Positions 24,001-35,525 of a DNA stretch of 64,000 bases are shown in pieces. The translations under genes were made by a program, and so were the position numbers. The DNA comes from Sitta carolinensis. Taxonomy: Eukaryota; Chordata; Aves; Passeriformes; Sittidae. Position 1 is the stretch's first letter, and each line of letters begins with the position of its first letter. A model generated the notes under the pieces. That model was not told the DNA's origin, did no database searches, and saw only the letters and a list, made by a program, of their open reading frames with translations. The DNA lies in contig CM063284.1 in assembly GCA_032173965.1 (NCBI GenBank), positions 131,059,125 through 131,123,124 of the forward strand, written 5' to 3'.

Positions 24001-27000
24001 CAAGTCCAAAGAGCTTTTTCTGCAATAGTCAGTCCCAACAGTAGCAAATGATGCTGCAAAGTGTCAGCATGCTGAGAGAAAAAGCAAAGTACAGCCATGG
24101 CTGTGCACACAGTACCTTGCTGCTTTCACATCTCTCCCACTTGCTTCCTGAGTCACAGCACTCTGCTTAAATGGAAATAAAAAGCACTAATGGGAGTCCA
24201 GCCAGCAGAAGCAGGTTGGCTGCAGCACAGTGCCTGTCCTCGGCACTGCCTCATGGATCAACAAAAGCACCAGGCAGGCTCCAGCTGCAGATGCTTCATC
24301 CTTATCAATGAAGTGCAAAGCAAGAAGCACTTTATTTAATTTTCCAGATACAGGGATTAATTAGAAGTTTGCAAAGCACTTTGCCTGGTCCAATGGAGTA
24401 CTCCACAGGTGGAGAGTATGGAAGTGGAATAAATAAAACACACCAAATCATCTTTCTTAAACAGGGTCACTTCTCTGATCACATCAGTCCTTTATACTCA
24501 TTGTCCACCTGGCAAGGCAAACACATTCCTCTCTCACATGCTCTGCACTCATTTTGTCCCTCCTGCTAAGCATCTGGTGCAGACAGCAAACCAAAAACCA
24601 TCCTGTGTCTGCTGGGATTCAGATGCCTCAGCCTAGCGGCTGATGCAGAAAATGGAATGAGCACCTTGTGGCTCACAGGCATTTGGGGTCAGCAAGCTGC
24701 AGATTTGCTCTTTGGAAAGCAGAACACCGTGGTTTCCTGGTGGGGAAGATCAGACATAATTGCAGGAAGTCAACTAATTCATGCAAAATGAAGCTAATCA
24801 TTAATGGTGGGGTACACAGCCATTCTTCTGCAGTGCTGAACAATTACTTTTTAAGTCATGTTTCAAGGCTAGCATGGAACAAGATGTGTGGTTGAGTAGC
24901 TGGAGCAGAAAGAATCTCACTGGGTGAACTGATTTCCATTTCCTTACTTGCCCCTACTCCTTCAGCTGAAGCAAGTCTTCCCTCTCAGGCTGTCTGAATA
25001 TTGTCACTGGTTACGGATAAGCATGTTGATATTTAAAGTAGAAATTCAAAGGATCAGATCTGGCTGGGATTTCTGCTCACTAGGTATTACTGCAGTTCAA
25101 CTCCTCTGTGCCTGTGTTTGTCCCAGAGAGTGGGAAACCCAGAGACCTAACTCGAAATGGGGACACTACCACCCTGATCACAGTTGCAGTCAATCTCTGC
25201 TCTTATTACAAGTGATAAAGATGCAGAAAAAGGTGAAAGATCTACCTGAAAGGTGAGAGATCCAGAGTATGATCTAGCTTTTCCCCCACACATTTCAGTT
25301 CTACTTTATTTTGTACTTCACTTCTTTAATTGTTGCTAGCACAGTTTAGTGTGGGGTGCTGCTGCGTGGGAGAGATGTTTCCTTCTAATTCCCATTTCCC
25401 AACAATAGTGTTCAGATGAAGAGCTTGGAAAAAGAAGACCACAAAGACCAAAACAGCCCTTTCTATAGCAGGTTCTCATTGAGGGAGCAGTGAATGACAG
25501 GGAGGATCATGAACATGAAGAGGGATAAGGTTTGGACATTCACATAAAGACAAAACCCTTGTATCTCATCTCAGTGTCTCAGCATCCTACATGCTACTAT
25601 AATCAGCTCAGCTCTCCAAATGTGTTTGTGCCTTGGTATGAAGTTTCATTCTTATTCATTTTGGGTTTTAAGGGGTTTTCTGTCTTCTTTCATGGGGAAA
25701 AAAAACTAAAATTAAATCTTCATTTGGCACTTACATTAGCAAGCATCTAGCAGTAACACAACAAATATTCTGAAAGACACTGGTATTTAAGTCACCAACA
25801 GGTAGGACATGACAGTGCCTCTCTGCTGTGTGCTTTGCTTATAAAACCACAAAAATACTTCCTGAAGAATAAATTATCTAGCCAATTTCCTCTGTTTTCC
25901 TGTTTGTAAATTGCTTCTAAGTAGCTCATATTTCTCTTGAATATACTTCTGGTAAAAACGTCAGGCTATGGACAAGCAGTTTATTGTGACTGCTTGGTGT
26001 TTAAGACTCAAGCTGGTTTCAATTATTTAAATTTTATACAAGAGCTATTTCTATTTTCTGGATGGATGAAAGTACCACAGAGCCTGGTTTCTGGTGTGAA
26101 AACTCATTCCTAGAAGTGCCACATTAGTGTGTGACTATTTAATAATTTTAATTTTAAACAATTTCTTCCATAAAATAATTCTGTCTTAAGGAGCCCAGTG
26201 ACCCCAGTTTACAGGCTGTGCAAGCTCCAGTAAACAATAGATGAAACTCCCTTGGAGATTCAGGAATGGCTCTTTATCACCAAATCTGTACATTGATCTT
26301 CATGGCCTCTTTGGAGTCACTTCAGTGCTCTGTGTAGCTCTCAGGAGCCTCAGTCCAAGACATGAGTGACACCAGGCCAGAACAAATTGAAGGCTGTGAC
26401 ACAGGCCACACATCTCTGGGTGTGGAGAGTAGGGAGGATATGATTCCCACAAAGATGGCTAAAACAGATCTTTCACATTCACAGACTGTCCCAGCCCACT
26501 AAGAACCTTTGCTGTGCAATTTGGAAAGGATCTTGCAAAGCAGCCACTGCTTTCATTAAGACCTGACCCATGCAGGCTCACGGCAGAGCCACTCCTGCAT
26601 TTTTCTCCCAGGTGTTTACAGAAGAGATCAATAAGGCTATACCCTCAGCTCTCTCCTGCAGAGTTTGTTTTCTCTTCCTTACCTTTCTAAGCAGACAAAG
26701 CAACAGCTTTGGCTGGCCCAAGGTGCCTGTGGACACACTGCCCTCACAGAAGATGTCGAGTGGGGCTCCTTCAGGCAGACCACAGCTGGATAGGAAGACC
26801 ACATATGATCCCTTTAAAATGTATCATGTGTGGCATAGGTGCCCTTTTGCCATACAGTTCAACCTCCTCCACAAACATCAGACAGGCATTACAGTACAAG
26901 AAGAGCCTGCTAATTAGTAGACACTGCAGGTGCAAGTGCTCCTGCAGTTGCCCTTGCTGACCTGGCCCATTTACACACACAGCACATTTAACATCTCAAA

Positions 27001-30000
27001 TCTGAGCTGCCCCAGCAAGCAGTGCCAGGTCCTTTCCCACTGGAGCGTGTTATCCAGTGATGGGCCTGCTCCTTTTGCTACAGGGTACTTAGGACAGCAC
27101 TTCCATGTGGAACTTGGGACTTTAAACCAGCCATGTGGGGTAGGACAAGATTTTCTCTGGTGCTTACGTGAGAGGAGGTGTAACTATAGCAGTTGGATAT
27201 AAACTGATCTGCAGCTTCAGATTCTCAGTAGAGGCATGCGGAATTTTCAGTGGTATTTTAGCAATAAACATCTGAGATGTTCAAAATGTTTTGCTATTTA
27301 ATGTAACTGTTCGGAAAGCAAATTTTTATAGTGTTGAAAAACATAGAAGTTCTAACAATGTCTAATCCAGTCATCCCCTAAACTTGTTAAACACAGCAAC
27401 CAATGCCCAAGAATATTTTAGCTAGAATGTAATACTATTCCTTTGAATAAAAACTGAAGTGGCTTTACTGGTATTTGTTAAGCCACTCAGCTGCATTCCA
27501 CAAACATTTGTGTTTACCAGAATGCTTGTAAAAAGGAAAAAATGTTGTAAACATTCAAGTGAATGTGGATTTATACAAAATCTTTTGCCTTCAGAATATT
27601 AAATTAGCTGCCTTAAAATGTCTCCCTTGATTTAGAAGGGATCCACTGAGGGAGTAAAAATACTGTATCACATTAATCATCAGTGGTTAAAAAAATCTAA
27701 ATAACCCCATTGCCTTTGGTGTACTTATTCTGGATTTATAGACATCTGCTGAAACCAGATCTGAGCTTATTATTTTTATAAGCCTCTGTTTTTTTATCTA
27801 GAATGTCTTTCAGAGAAAACTCTTTGAATCAAGTTCTATTATGTTTGTTGTTCTGTGCTTTATAACACTGTTGAGAATTATTTAATCTGTGCATGATCGT
27901 GGGACTGAAGATAATGTAATAATCATACTTACTAAAATCACATCAAAGTAGTGGGGAATAGAAGTGGGGATACTGTGAAGTCAGGAAAAAATGCTACTTT
28001 ATCTCAGAAAATGTCTCATTTTCAGTGAAGTTTGCCAGAATGACAACTATAGACTGATGTGGTGTGTGGACTTGCATTATCTGCAGCCTCAGCACTTGTC
28101 CCTGCACTTTTTTTGTGGATCCTTGGGTCACCATAAAGACAATGGCTTCTGGGTCACCCTACTTTCACCCACTGTGATCCCTTCCAGCCTGGGTCAACTG
28201 TCTGGAAACCTTCCATCTTCCAGGAGATGTAGCTGCAGGACATCTCAGCATTGCTGACTTCCTCAAAAACTGGAGACATATTTTCTAGCCTTTAAGGTAT
28301 TGAAACCAAGACATAAAAATCTCTGCAAGCCATAGTTCTTCCAGTGGAAAAAAAACTACCCAAGACAGCAGGGAGCCACAGAAACTATTGCACTTCTTGG
28401 TGTAGTATCTAGTCACCCCTGGGGCAAGGAATCAGCAGTCCAAAAAGCTCTGGGAGAATAAACTCAAACTGTCAGTGACTGACCTGGCTTAGATGAGGCT
28501 CCTTCAACTGACCCAAACTGCTGGGGAACAGCAGAAGAGCCCTTGGAAATGGGGGTGCAGACCAGGAATCCTTAGGAGAAAGTTGTCTCCATTTCCTCAA
28601 TGAAATAAGGACCAAATATTTCCAGCACAATCAACATCTGTCTGAAACACTTGTTCCACAGAAAATTAAAAAATTTCTTAGGATGGATTTTCTTGATTTG
28701 CAATAAAGTTTTTCATTTTGGCAGAGTTTCTTATTAAAAGTGGGTATCTCAGTTTGAATCAAAATATTCCTTTAACAAGAAATTCGGGAAAAAAAAGCCT
28801 GTGATTTCTCCCTTTTCCCAAGTTTCCTTATTCTTTTGTCTGACCACAGAGTCCTAAATGGTCAATGTTATGCCTCTGCTCCACTACTAACTTTGTTGTG
28901 TCTCTTAGTGATAATGGTACCACAATGTGAAGAAGGGATTACATAGCAGATTCAGAGATTTTGGCATGAGACACCTTCAAGTGTCAAGACTTTACAGCAC
29001 CTTGAGCTTATGAGCCTGACTGCAATGAGCAAGTTTTCTTCAGGTGACAGACTACAGATTCTGGCTTCCTCGAGGAGAACTGAGAGCCCTTGGCCATGAA
29101 GTGTGCAAAATTTCCACGAGTGTTAAATTTTCTTATCTTTACAGGCCAGGATATTTGTCTACAGGCTGAGGTGTAACACTTAACCCAGACTCCTTTTCTG
29201 GAAAAGAAGGAAAGAAGAACTGTGGAGGGAAATCTGCAAGAATTTTCTTGTTCAAATACTGGGAGAAGAATAATTGCTCAAATCAATCATCTTTAGAGAG
29301 CTGCAACATGTGCCCAGGTTGTAGCTGGTCAGATGTACTCTCTGGTCCATGAAGATTCCAAATGTAGAACTCACCTTCTACATTTTAGGTGTGTTGGTCA
29401 CCAAGGGAGATGCTGAAGAAATGGATTCTCTGATCCTGAAGACCAGGAGCTGGAATAAATTGCTGCACTATGTTTTTCACCTGGCCACTGGAAAACCAGC
29501 CTGGATTGAATTGTAACTAAATTATCTATCTGTCCTTCCTGCAATGGTCATTGACCCTGTTTTTGAAAAGACAATATGTGTAGAGAGTCAGCCACCACAG
29601 CAAGAGAAAGCTGCAAAAGAGTGCTCTGCAACAATTCTTTTCCCTGAGTTACAGACTGAATCTCTTTATCAAAGTACTTGCAATTCTCATTTCAGTCATG
29701 GAAATAATAACTAATACCGAGTAAAAATAATTAGATATATTTAATCAAAAGTTAGAAAACGTGGTAAACAGTCATTGGCAATGATATTTCTGATTATCTA
29801 ACTGTGCCAGAAAAGGCAGCTAACAAAGCACAGTTAGTATTCCAGATTTCACTTTCCCAAGTGAAAACTGTAGCAAATACAAAATGGGTCAATGAATACT
29901 ACATTATGAAGATTCTTTGGAGAACTTTTAAATCAGATCCTGTGGCATGTGACTGCATCTATGTATTCTTTAGGGGCCAGGACACACGGTCAGTCAGGAG

Positions 30001-31833
30001 GTTAAGGTAAAAACCCTTCTCTTAACCTCAAGTCATTAACACTTGTTTGATGAACTGAATCATGAGAGTTGGTTGTGCTTTGGTGAGATGTAAACAAAAC
30101 CCCTTGTGTAAATATTCACTCAGATAAGTAAATCACTGCAGCTGCATTTCTGCCATTTCCATCACTCACATGTGCACTATAGCCACTGCATTTCGGGGTC
30201 ACATAAAATGAATATTAAACTTAAAAGTAGGTGTCATTCCACAGACAACAAGCAGTCTTGTTTGTAAAGGTATTGCTCTATTTGACCAAAGATTTGGTGA
30301 AAACTAGGCAAATTCTATGGTATGTCACAATATGGAAACCAGCAATCTTTGAATATGGCAAGTTACAAAGAGTTTTTCTGTCTGGGAACAGTGCTCAGCA
30401 AACCAATCCTGTCTGTACTTATCACCACGGTGTCTGTGCACATGGCCTCCATGAGCAAATCATGCTGGGAAGTCTGAGCAAGGCAACCAATGAAGCAACA
30501 AAAGATGTTTCCCGTGAGAAAATAGAAATTTTATGGATTGCTGGCAGTCAGCTATTTCTGATGGAAATCCTGCTAGGACCAAATCTTTGAAAAAGATTCA
30601 GCTAAAGAGAGACAAGATGCCTTTCAGCATCTCTGGGAAGAAGCTTGAATGGAAGGGACCACAAACACAGGTATAAGACTGTTCTTACAGATTAAAACCA
30701 TTGTCCCAATCACCTCAATACATTTTCTCCACTTGTAAAATACTGCATAAAAATTACCAACAGGACTGGGAAGAGGAGAGCATCCCATCCTGCAACCTGT
30801 CATCTGCACACTGTATATGCTAAAAGAAATAGTTAGGGATCAAGTGCTGTTGAACTGCTCTCCACACATTAAGTGCTCTGCTCCTTTTACACACATTAAA
30901 TGCTTTGATTTCCTAATTGGGTTAGGAATTATATGGCTGTCAACTAAGGCATGGGACTTTGTCTTTGAATTTCCTATCCTCTCATATTTAACAGTATCTC
31001 GAACTACTCTTGCTTTCAATGGGAAAAATAACTTACTGGCAAATTTTAGGAAGCAAGACTGAAAGTTAAGAAAAAAACCCAAACAAATTACCACTTACAT
31101 TTATATATTTCTGCTAGTTATTTGCATTACTGTAATATAAAAGGATAGGAAAAGAAGGAAAAAATTAGTGGCTTAATCTAAGCTCCCCACTTGCATCATA
31201 TCAAGGTTAATCAAAAGATCCCAGTAGGGATTCCTTCTTATAGTCTGCTCTTACTACCATTTTAGGGTTACTCTGCAGGAGTTCTGCTGTGTTTTTCATC
31301 CTTACTCAGAGGCAAGAGTTTTTTTCTGTCTCTATGTGCAGTACCACTTAATAGATTGAGGATGTAGGGAATTTCCTGGCATGTAAACAGAGTACTGTAG
31401 TAGAGAGTAGATCATTACTTCTAATACATTTCCACTAAATACATCTCAATTCTTACACCATTTTGATTTCACTCAAAATTTTCTCTCTGCTAATTCCTGG
31501 TTACATCAGGATTATGTCCTTTTTCATTTCATTATTTTCTCCTGTTTCTTTCACTTTTCCTTTGACCCTTCATTCCTCCTTGATTCCTTCATATTTCAGT
31601 TGTATGCCATGATTTTCTTCTGCCCCTAGTTCCTTTCTTTCCACTCTCCTTTATTAGCTTTTTCCTCTGTTTCTTCATGTTGTCCTCTTCTTTGTCCTCA
31701 CATCCTTCACTTTTTAGCAAATTGCCACATTGGTGTGAATTACTGGAGAAGATTAGAGATGTATGTCCTTCAAGGATAGTGGAATTTATCAACAATCATG
31801 TCTATGAATGAAAGCCAGTTTCTATTCAGAAAG
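21011..31833. other. Long stretch of unique sequence without a supported gene
   Basis: Nearly 11 kb with no recognisable transposon, RNA gene or exon. Frames of 60-119 codons (for example 22639-22908, 24948-25256, 26570-26917, 30231-30590) lack domains and mostly overlap one another. A frame at 25127-25250 sits between a weak acceptor (tttgtcccag) and a donor-like GAAAG|GTGAGA, but its protein is not recognisable. Density of visible repeats is very low, which fits a bird macrochromosome. Confidence 0.5.

Positions 31834-31874
<41 letters not shown>
31834..31874 (+). repeat. Pure poly(A) tract, 41 A
   Basis: Forty-one uninterrupted A residues after 'cagaaag'. No polyadenylation signal and no duplicated target site are visible around it. 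A pure tract this long is either a young retroposition tail or an unstable homopolymer. The exact length should be treated with caution, as sequencing often miscounts such tracts. Confidence 0.85.
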
Positions 31875-31877
<3 letters not shown>

Positions 31878-31939
31878 GAAATGTTAGAACAGAGAGAATT
31901 ATTTGAAAACTGGAAGTCAGCTTAGAAGTCAAGGTAATA

Positions 31940-32110
31940 GGCTCTACTTTGGCTCTACTGCAGGCTTGATGAGTGACCTTGAGCAAATTATCCAACCTAC
32001 ATGTGCCAGGATGAGCAATTTACCTACCTGCTAAAATTACCATAACAATATTTCTGTCTTAGGAGTGCTGCAAAGTTTAATTAAGCTTGGTAAGCACTCA
32101 AACATTCTTC
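31940..32110 (+). mobile_element. MIR-like (CORE-SINE) fragment
   Basis: Blocks in MIR order: 'ttggctctactgcagg', then 'gagtgaccttgagcaaatta', 'ttacctacctgctaaaatta', 'cttaggagtgctgcaaagt' and 'ttaattaagcttggtaagca'. The consensus equivalents as I know them are GTGACCTTGGGCAAGTCA, CCTACCTCATAGG, GTTGTGAGGATTAATTAA and AAGCACT. The copy is old and diverged. It starts about 65 bp after the 41-A tract, but the two are probably unrelated because MIR tails are not pure A. Confidence 0.6.
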
Positions 32111-32800
32111 ATTTAGTAAAATTACCCTCATTATGCATTAACCCACCATGACATTTTTCAGGTAGTAGGTGTCTTATCTTCTCTGTTCTAGACTTGAATA
32201 TGACAGTATCCTTCAGCTACATTTAGCCAATAATTAAATAGTTTTGGAAAATATATTAATTAGAGCTGGAATTATAGCAATTTCTTGAAATCTCTAAAAT
32301 ACCTTTGAATATTACAAAACCCCTGAACAGACATGCAGCTGCAGAACTCGCCCATCTCTTCTCCATAACACAAATTCCTCAGCTGACTGCATACATCTGC
32401 CTTCAACCCACCTTTGCTTTGCACAGGACATGCCTTTCCAAGAAGCTCAGGGGTTACCTAATTGCTGACACCAATAAATTTGGTGACTCCATATGAAAAA
32501 GACTTGTCCCAAATAACCTCTCCAAAAATTCCTTCGAACATGATGGGATGCCTCAGCCTCCATGGCACACCTGTGCCACTTTTTTCATGATGGAGTTTCA
32601 TCCCAGGAGCAGGACAGCAGCCAGCAGCCTGGCACTCTCACTACAGAGGGCATGACAGCAGGTCATGGGACTGTGTCACCCAGGCTGTGGTGCCTTGGGG
32701 CTTTCATGCCATCCAGGCAGCAGGGCCACAGGACTGTGACACTCAGGCTGTCCGAGGTGGCCAGGAGCCCCTGGCTCTGTCTGTGCAGCTGTTTTGTCAG

Positions 32801-32826
32801 TAATATTATAATATATAATATAATAA
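32801..32826. repeat. AT-only low-complexity tract
   Basis: A 26-bp run of TAATATTATA/ATATAATA units containing no G or C. It is a simple AT tract that could form cruciform or melted DNA, and no function is implied. Confidence 0.7.
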
Positions 32827-33791
32827 ACAAAATTACAATAAACTTTAGTTTCATGTGAAAGTCAGGATAGTGAAAGCACTTTGAAATTAGGCTTGATTTG
32901 CACACTTTGTGTTGTATAAGCATCTCTTCACAGTAATTCAACCACACACATCAGAGAGAGGACTAGATTTTAACACAACTTTGCACAAGGGTTTTGCACA
33001 AATAAAATCCAGTAAATTGTTTTTATCAGAAGTGGATACACTTCTTTTGATTTATTTCTGATACAAATGCAGACTGATGTTTTGTTCATAACTAAACCAC
33101 ACCCCTGAAGATATTTCCAAGTTGCTTTTTTCTGCAAAGATCCAGATAAGGTCTCATTTCTGCGGCTCTTGGCTGACACGGCTTTCTTTCAAATCCCTCC
33201 TCCCTGAAAAGGGAAGCTAAAGCCTACTTCTATGCATCTCAAAGGGAAATTCAGTACCTTTTTGTCTGACTGTTTATCATTTCTTGCAAATGCTCAAATC
33301 CATTTCCTTTGGAAAAGTTTGTCATTGTATGACAGGCATACAAATAGGTTTTATTATAGTACTCTATTCACTGCTGCAGCTTAGCCTGGAGATAAAAAGG
33401 AATTAATTTTCTAGATTTTTCCCAAATGTCAGGTCTATATTATCAGAGTTCTTAACTCAAGAAGAATGGGCAAATGAAAAAAATATGAACCAATATATTA
33501 TATCTGACTTCATGTTAGTGACCAAGAGCCCAAATTTACCCCCCCAGTGAACTGAATCGAAGTAGAATCAGGATTGCAAGATTAGGCAGAAAAGCACCAA
33601 GTCATCTGAATTTCAATAATAGTAATTTAGACCCTGCATCCTTTTAAATACTAATGGTGAACTCCACTCACTGAGTTAACCACACTGCCGTGTATGCCCT
33701 AAAGGTCAAAAAAATTCGATTTAAATTGGAATTTCTTTTCCCTCCTATTTTCTTTCCCTTTAGCAATCTTTGACATATATATCCGAGATTT

Positions 33792-33840
33792 AAAAAAAAA
33801 ACAAAAAACCAAAAACAAAACCAACCAAAAAAACCCACCG
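33792..33840. repeat. A-rich (AAAAAC/AAACC) low-complexity block
   Basis: A run of about nine A followed by AAAAAACC, AAAAAC, AAAACC and AACC units. It is a simple A/C repeat that may be the decayed tail of a retroposon, but no body is recognisable upstream. Confidence 0.75.
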
Positions 33841-34144
33841 AAAATTGCCTTTATCACACTAGGACATTCTTACCCCTGTAAAGCAAAGAAGCACCTCATG
33901 ACAGTAAAGAATCAGTAAATAATCTCTTGATTGCACTCTTTCCTATTGTTTTTTACTGAGACTTGAAGGAAACCAGTCAGTGCAGGAGCCTCTTCAGACA
34001 TGGTTGCTGTAACTATTTTTGCCACTTTGGCCATTACCTGTCAACATGTGATTTGATTTTTTAGGACTATTATTCAGCCCTATACAATTAAGACCAGACT
34101 CCAACTGACAGCTTCTTTCATGGAGGGTAGCCATGATGTCCTGT

Positions 34145-34184
34145 CCTACCCTACCCTACCCTACCCTACCCTACCCTACCCTAC
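34145..34184 (+). repeat. Pentanucleotide microsatellite (CCTAC)8
   Basis: Eight perfect tandem copies of CCTAC (GTAGG on the other strand). The perfection suggests recent expansion, so the locus may be polymorphic. It is not the vertebrate telomere hexamer. It explains the repeated Tyr-Pro-Thr-Leu-Pro residues in the plus-strand frame at 34120-34335, which is not a gene. Confidence 0.95.
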
Positions 34185-34844
34185 TAGTATTCCTGCTATG
34201 GGAAACTTATCCCCACTTTTCAAGTTTTCCAAATTTTTCTTTGCAGTAGTTTGCCCACAGCTCAAGATACTTCTTCGAATTGTGCTGACTGGGAGGTATT
34301 CCAGCAGTATGATTTGCGGCACCAGAGTGGTTTAGAGGTGTCAGCAGCCGCAGAGGTTGTGCTGATTATCAGAAATAGATAGAAGATGGGTAGAAAGCTT
34401 CACATAGTCAATCAAAGTCAAGGTAAATATGTTTAGAAACAGAATAGCAAAAATAAAGCAAAAACCCTGTTACCTGAGGATTCTTACTGCCTGCTTCTTC
34501 CCTCCCAGTGTGTCACTTTCAAGAGCCGGACTGAGGAAGCAAGAAGTGACTGCAGCTGAAGTGAAGTCACGCCATGTAGCTCATGGCTCCAGGAACATGT
34601 TGATCCAGGTGTGGATTAGAGGATTGTACAGGCTAGCAGCTCACAGGCTCTGCTCTCATAAGGAAGCAAAACTCTTTTCTTGTTAAACAACTTCATGTAT
34701 GCATTGCTGTCTTTCAGCACAAAGGAGATATAAAATGGCATTTCCAGGAATGCCCTTCTTTTCATCTCACTACTGAGCTCCAGAGAGATTGCTTCAACTA
34801 ACAATTGCTTAGGGTAAACTTAATTGATTGTAATGGACATGATG

Positions 34845-35525
34845 TACACAAGCCCCAGCCCTCATGGGGGACTTCAACCACCCCAACATCTGTTGAAAGG
34901 ACAACATAGCAAGGCACAGGCAAGCCAGGGTGTTCCTGGAATGCATTCATGATAACTTCCAAGTGGTAGAGAAGGCAATTAGGAGAGGTGCTATGCTGGA
35001 CCTTGTTCTCACCAACCAGGAGCTGCTAGTGGAGAGCAGGAAGCTCAAGGGCAGCCTTGGCTTCAGTGATCATGAAATGGGGGATCCTTAGATCCTTAGT
35101 GCTGTGAGGAGGGTGCACAGCAATATCACTTCAGGAGAGAAGACTGCGGCATCTTCAGAGGTCTACTTGTTAGAGTACCATGGGATAAACCCCTGGAGGG
35201 AAGAGGGCCCAAGAAAGATGGTTAATATTCAAGGATCACCTGCTCTAAGCCCAGGAGTGAGCTTCCCAACAAAGACGAAGGCAAAAAGAACAGGAGGCCT
35301 ATGTGGATGAGCAAGGAGTTCCTGGACAAAGCTCAAACCCAAAAAGAAATCCTACAGAGGGTGGAAGTAAGACCAAGCAACTTAGAAGGAATATAAAGAA
35401 ATTGTCTGGGAAGTCAGAGATCAGGTTAAGAAAGCTAAATGCCTGATAGAATTAAATTTGGCCAGGGATGTCAAGCTTCTATAGGTATGTTGGAAATAAA
35501 ATAAAAGCTAGGGAGAATGTCTGTC
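34845..35525 (+). mobile_element. CR1 LINE ORF2 fragment, C-terminal endonuclease and linker
   Basis: From 34858 the plus strand reads ALMGDFNHPNIC, the classic GDFN block of the AP-type endonuclease of CR1 ORF2. A TGA at 34894-34896 interrupts the frame. The same frame then continues for nearly 60 codons through LDLVLTN to SDH at 35065-35073, the catalytic His block. After a stop at about 35089, shifted frames carry the linker region (W-M-S-K-E-F-L-D; later R-E-N-V) that precedes the reverse transcriptase in CR1. The reverse transcriptase and 3' end are absent. The fragment is dead: one stop inside the endonuclease and frameshifts after it. Confidence 0.8.

Larger units (their letters stand above)
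32111..34144. other. Unique sequence with low-complexity blocks
   Basis: Includes an AT-only tract (32801-32826) and an A/C-rich block (33792-33840). At 33545-33585 'gaagtagaatcaggattgca' resembles the ancient 'AAGGATTGCAGGATT' sauropsid repeat phrase, but it is too short to call. The overlapping frames at 32562-32947 have no domains. Confidence 0.45.

Noticed and set aside
34145..34184. Possible interstitial telomere repeat
   Set aside because: The unit is the pentamer CCTAC, not the vertebrate telomere hexamer CCCTAA.
34120..34335. Frame with Tyr-Pro-Thr-Leu-Pro repeats
   Set aside because: The repeats are the translation of the (CCTAC)8 microsatellite.
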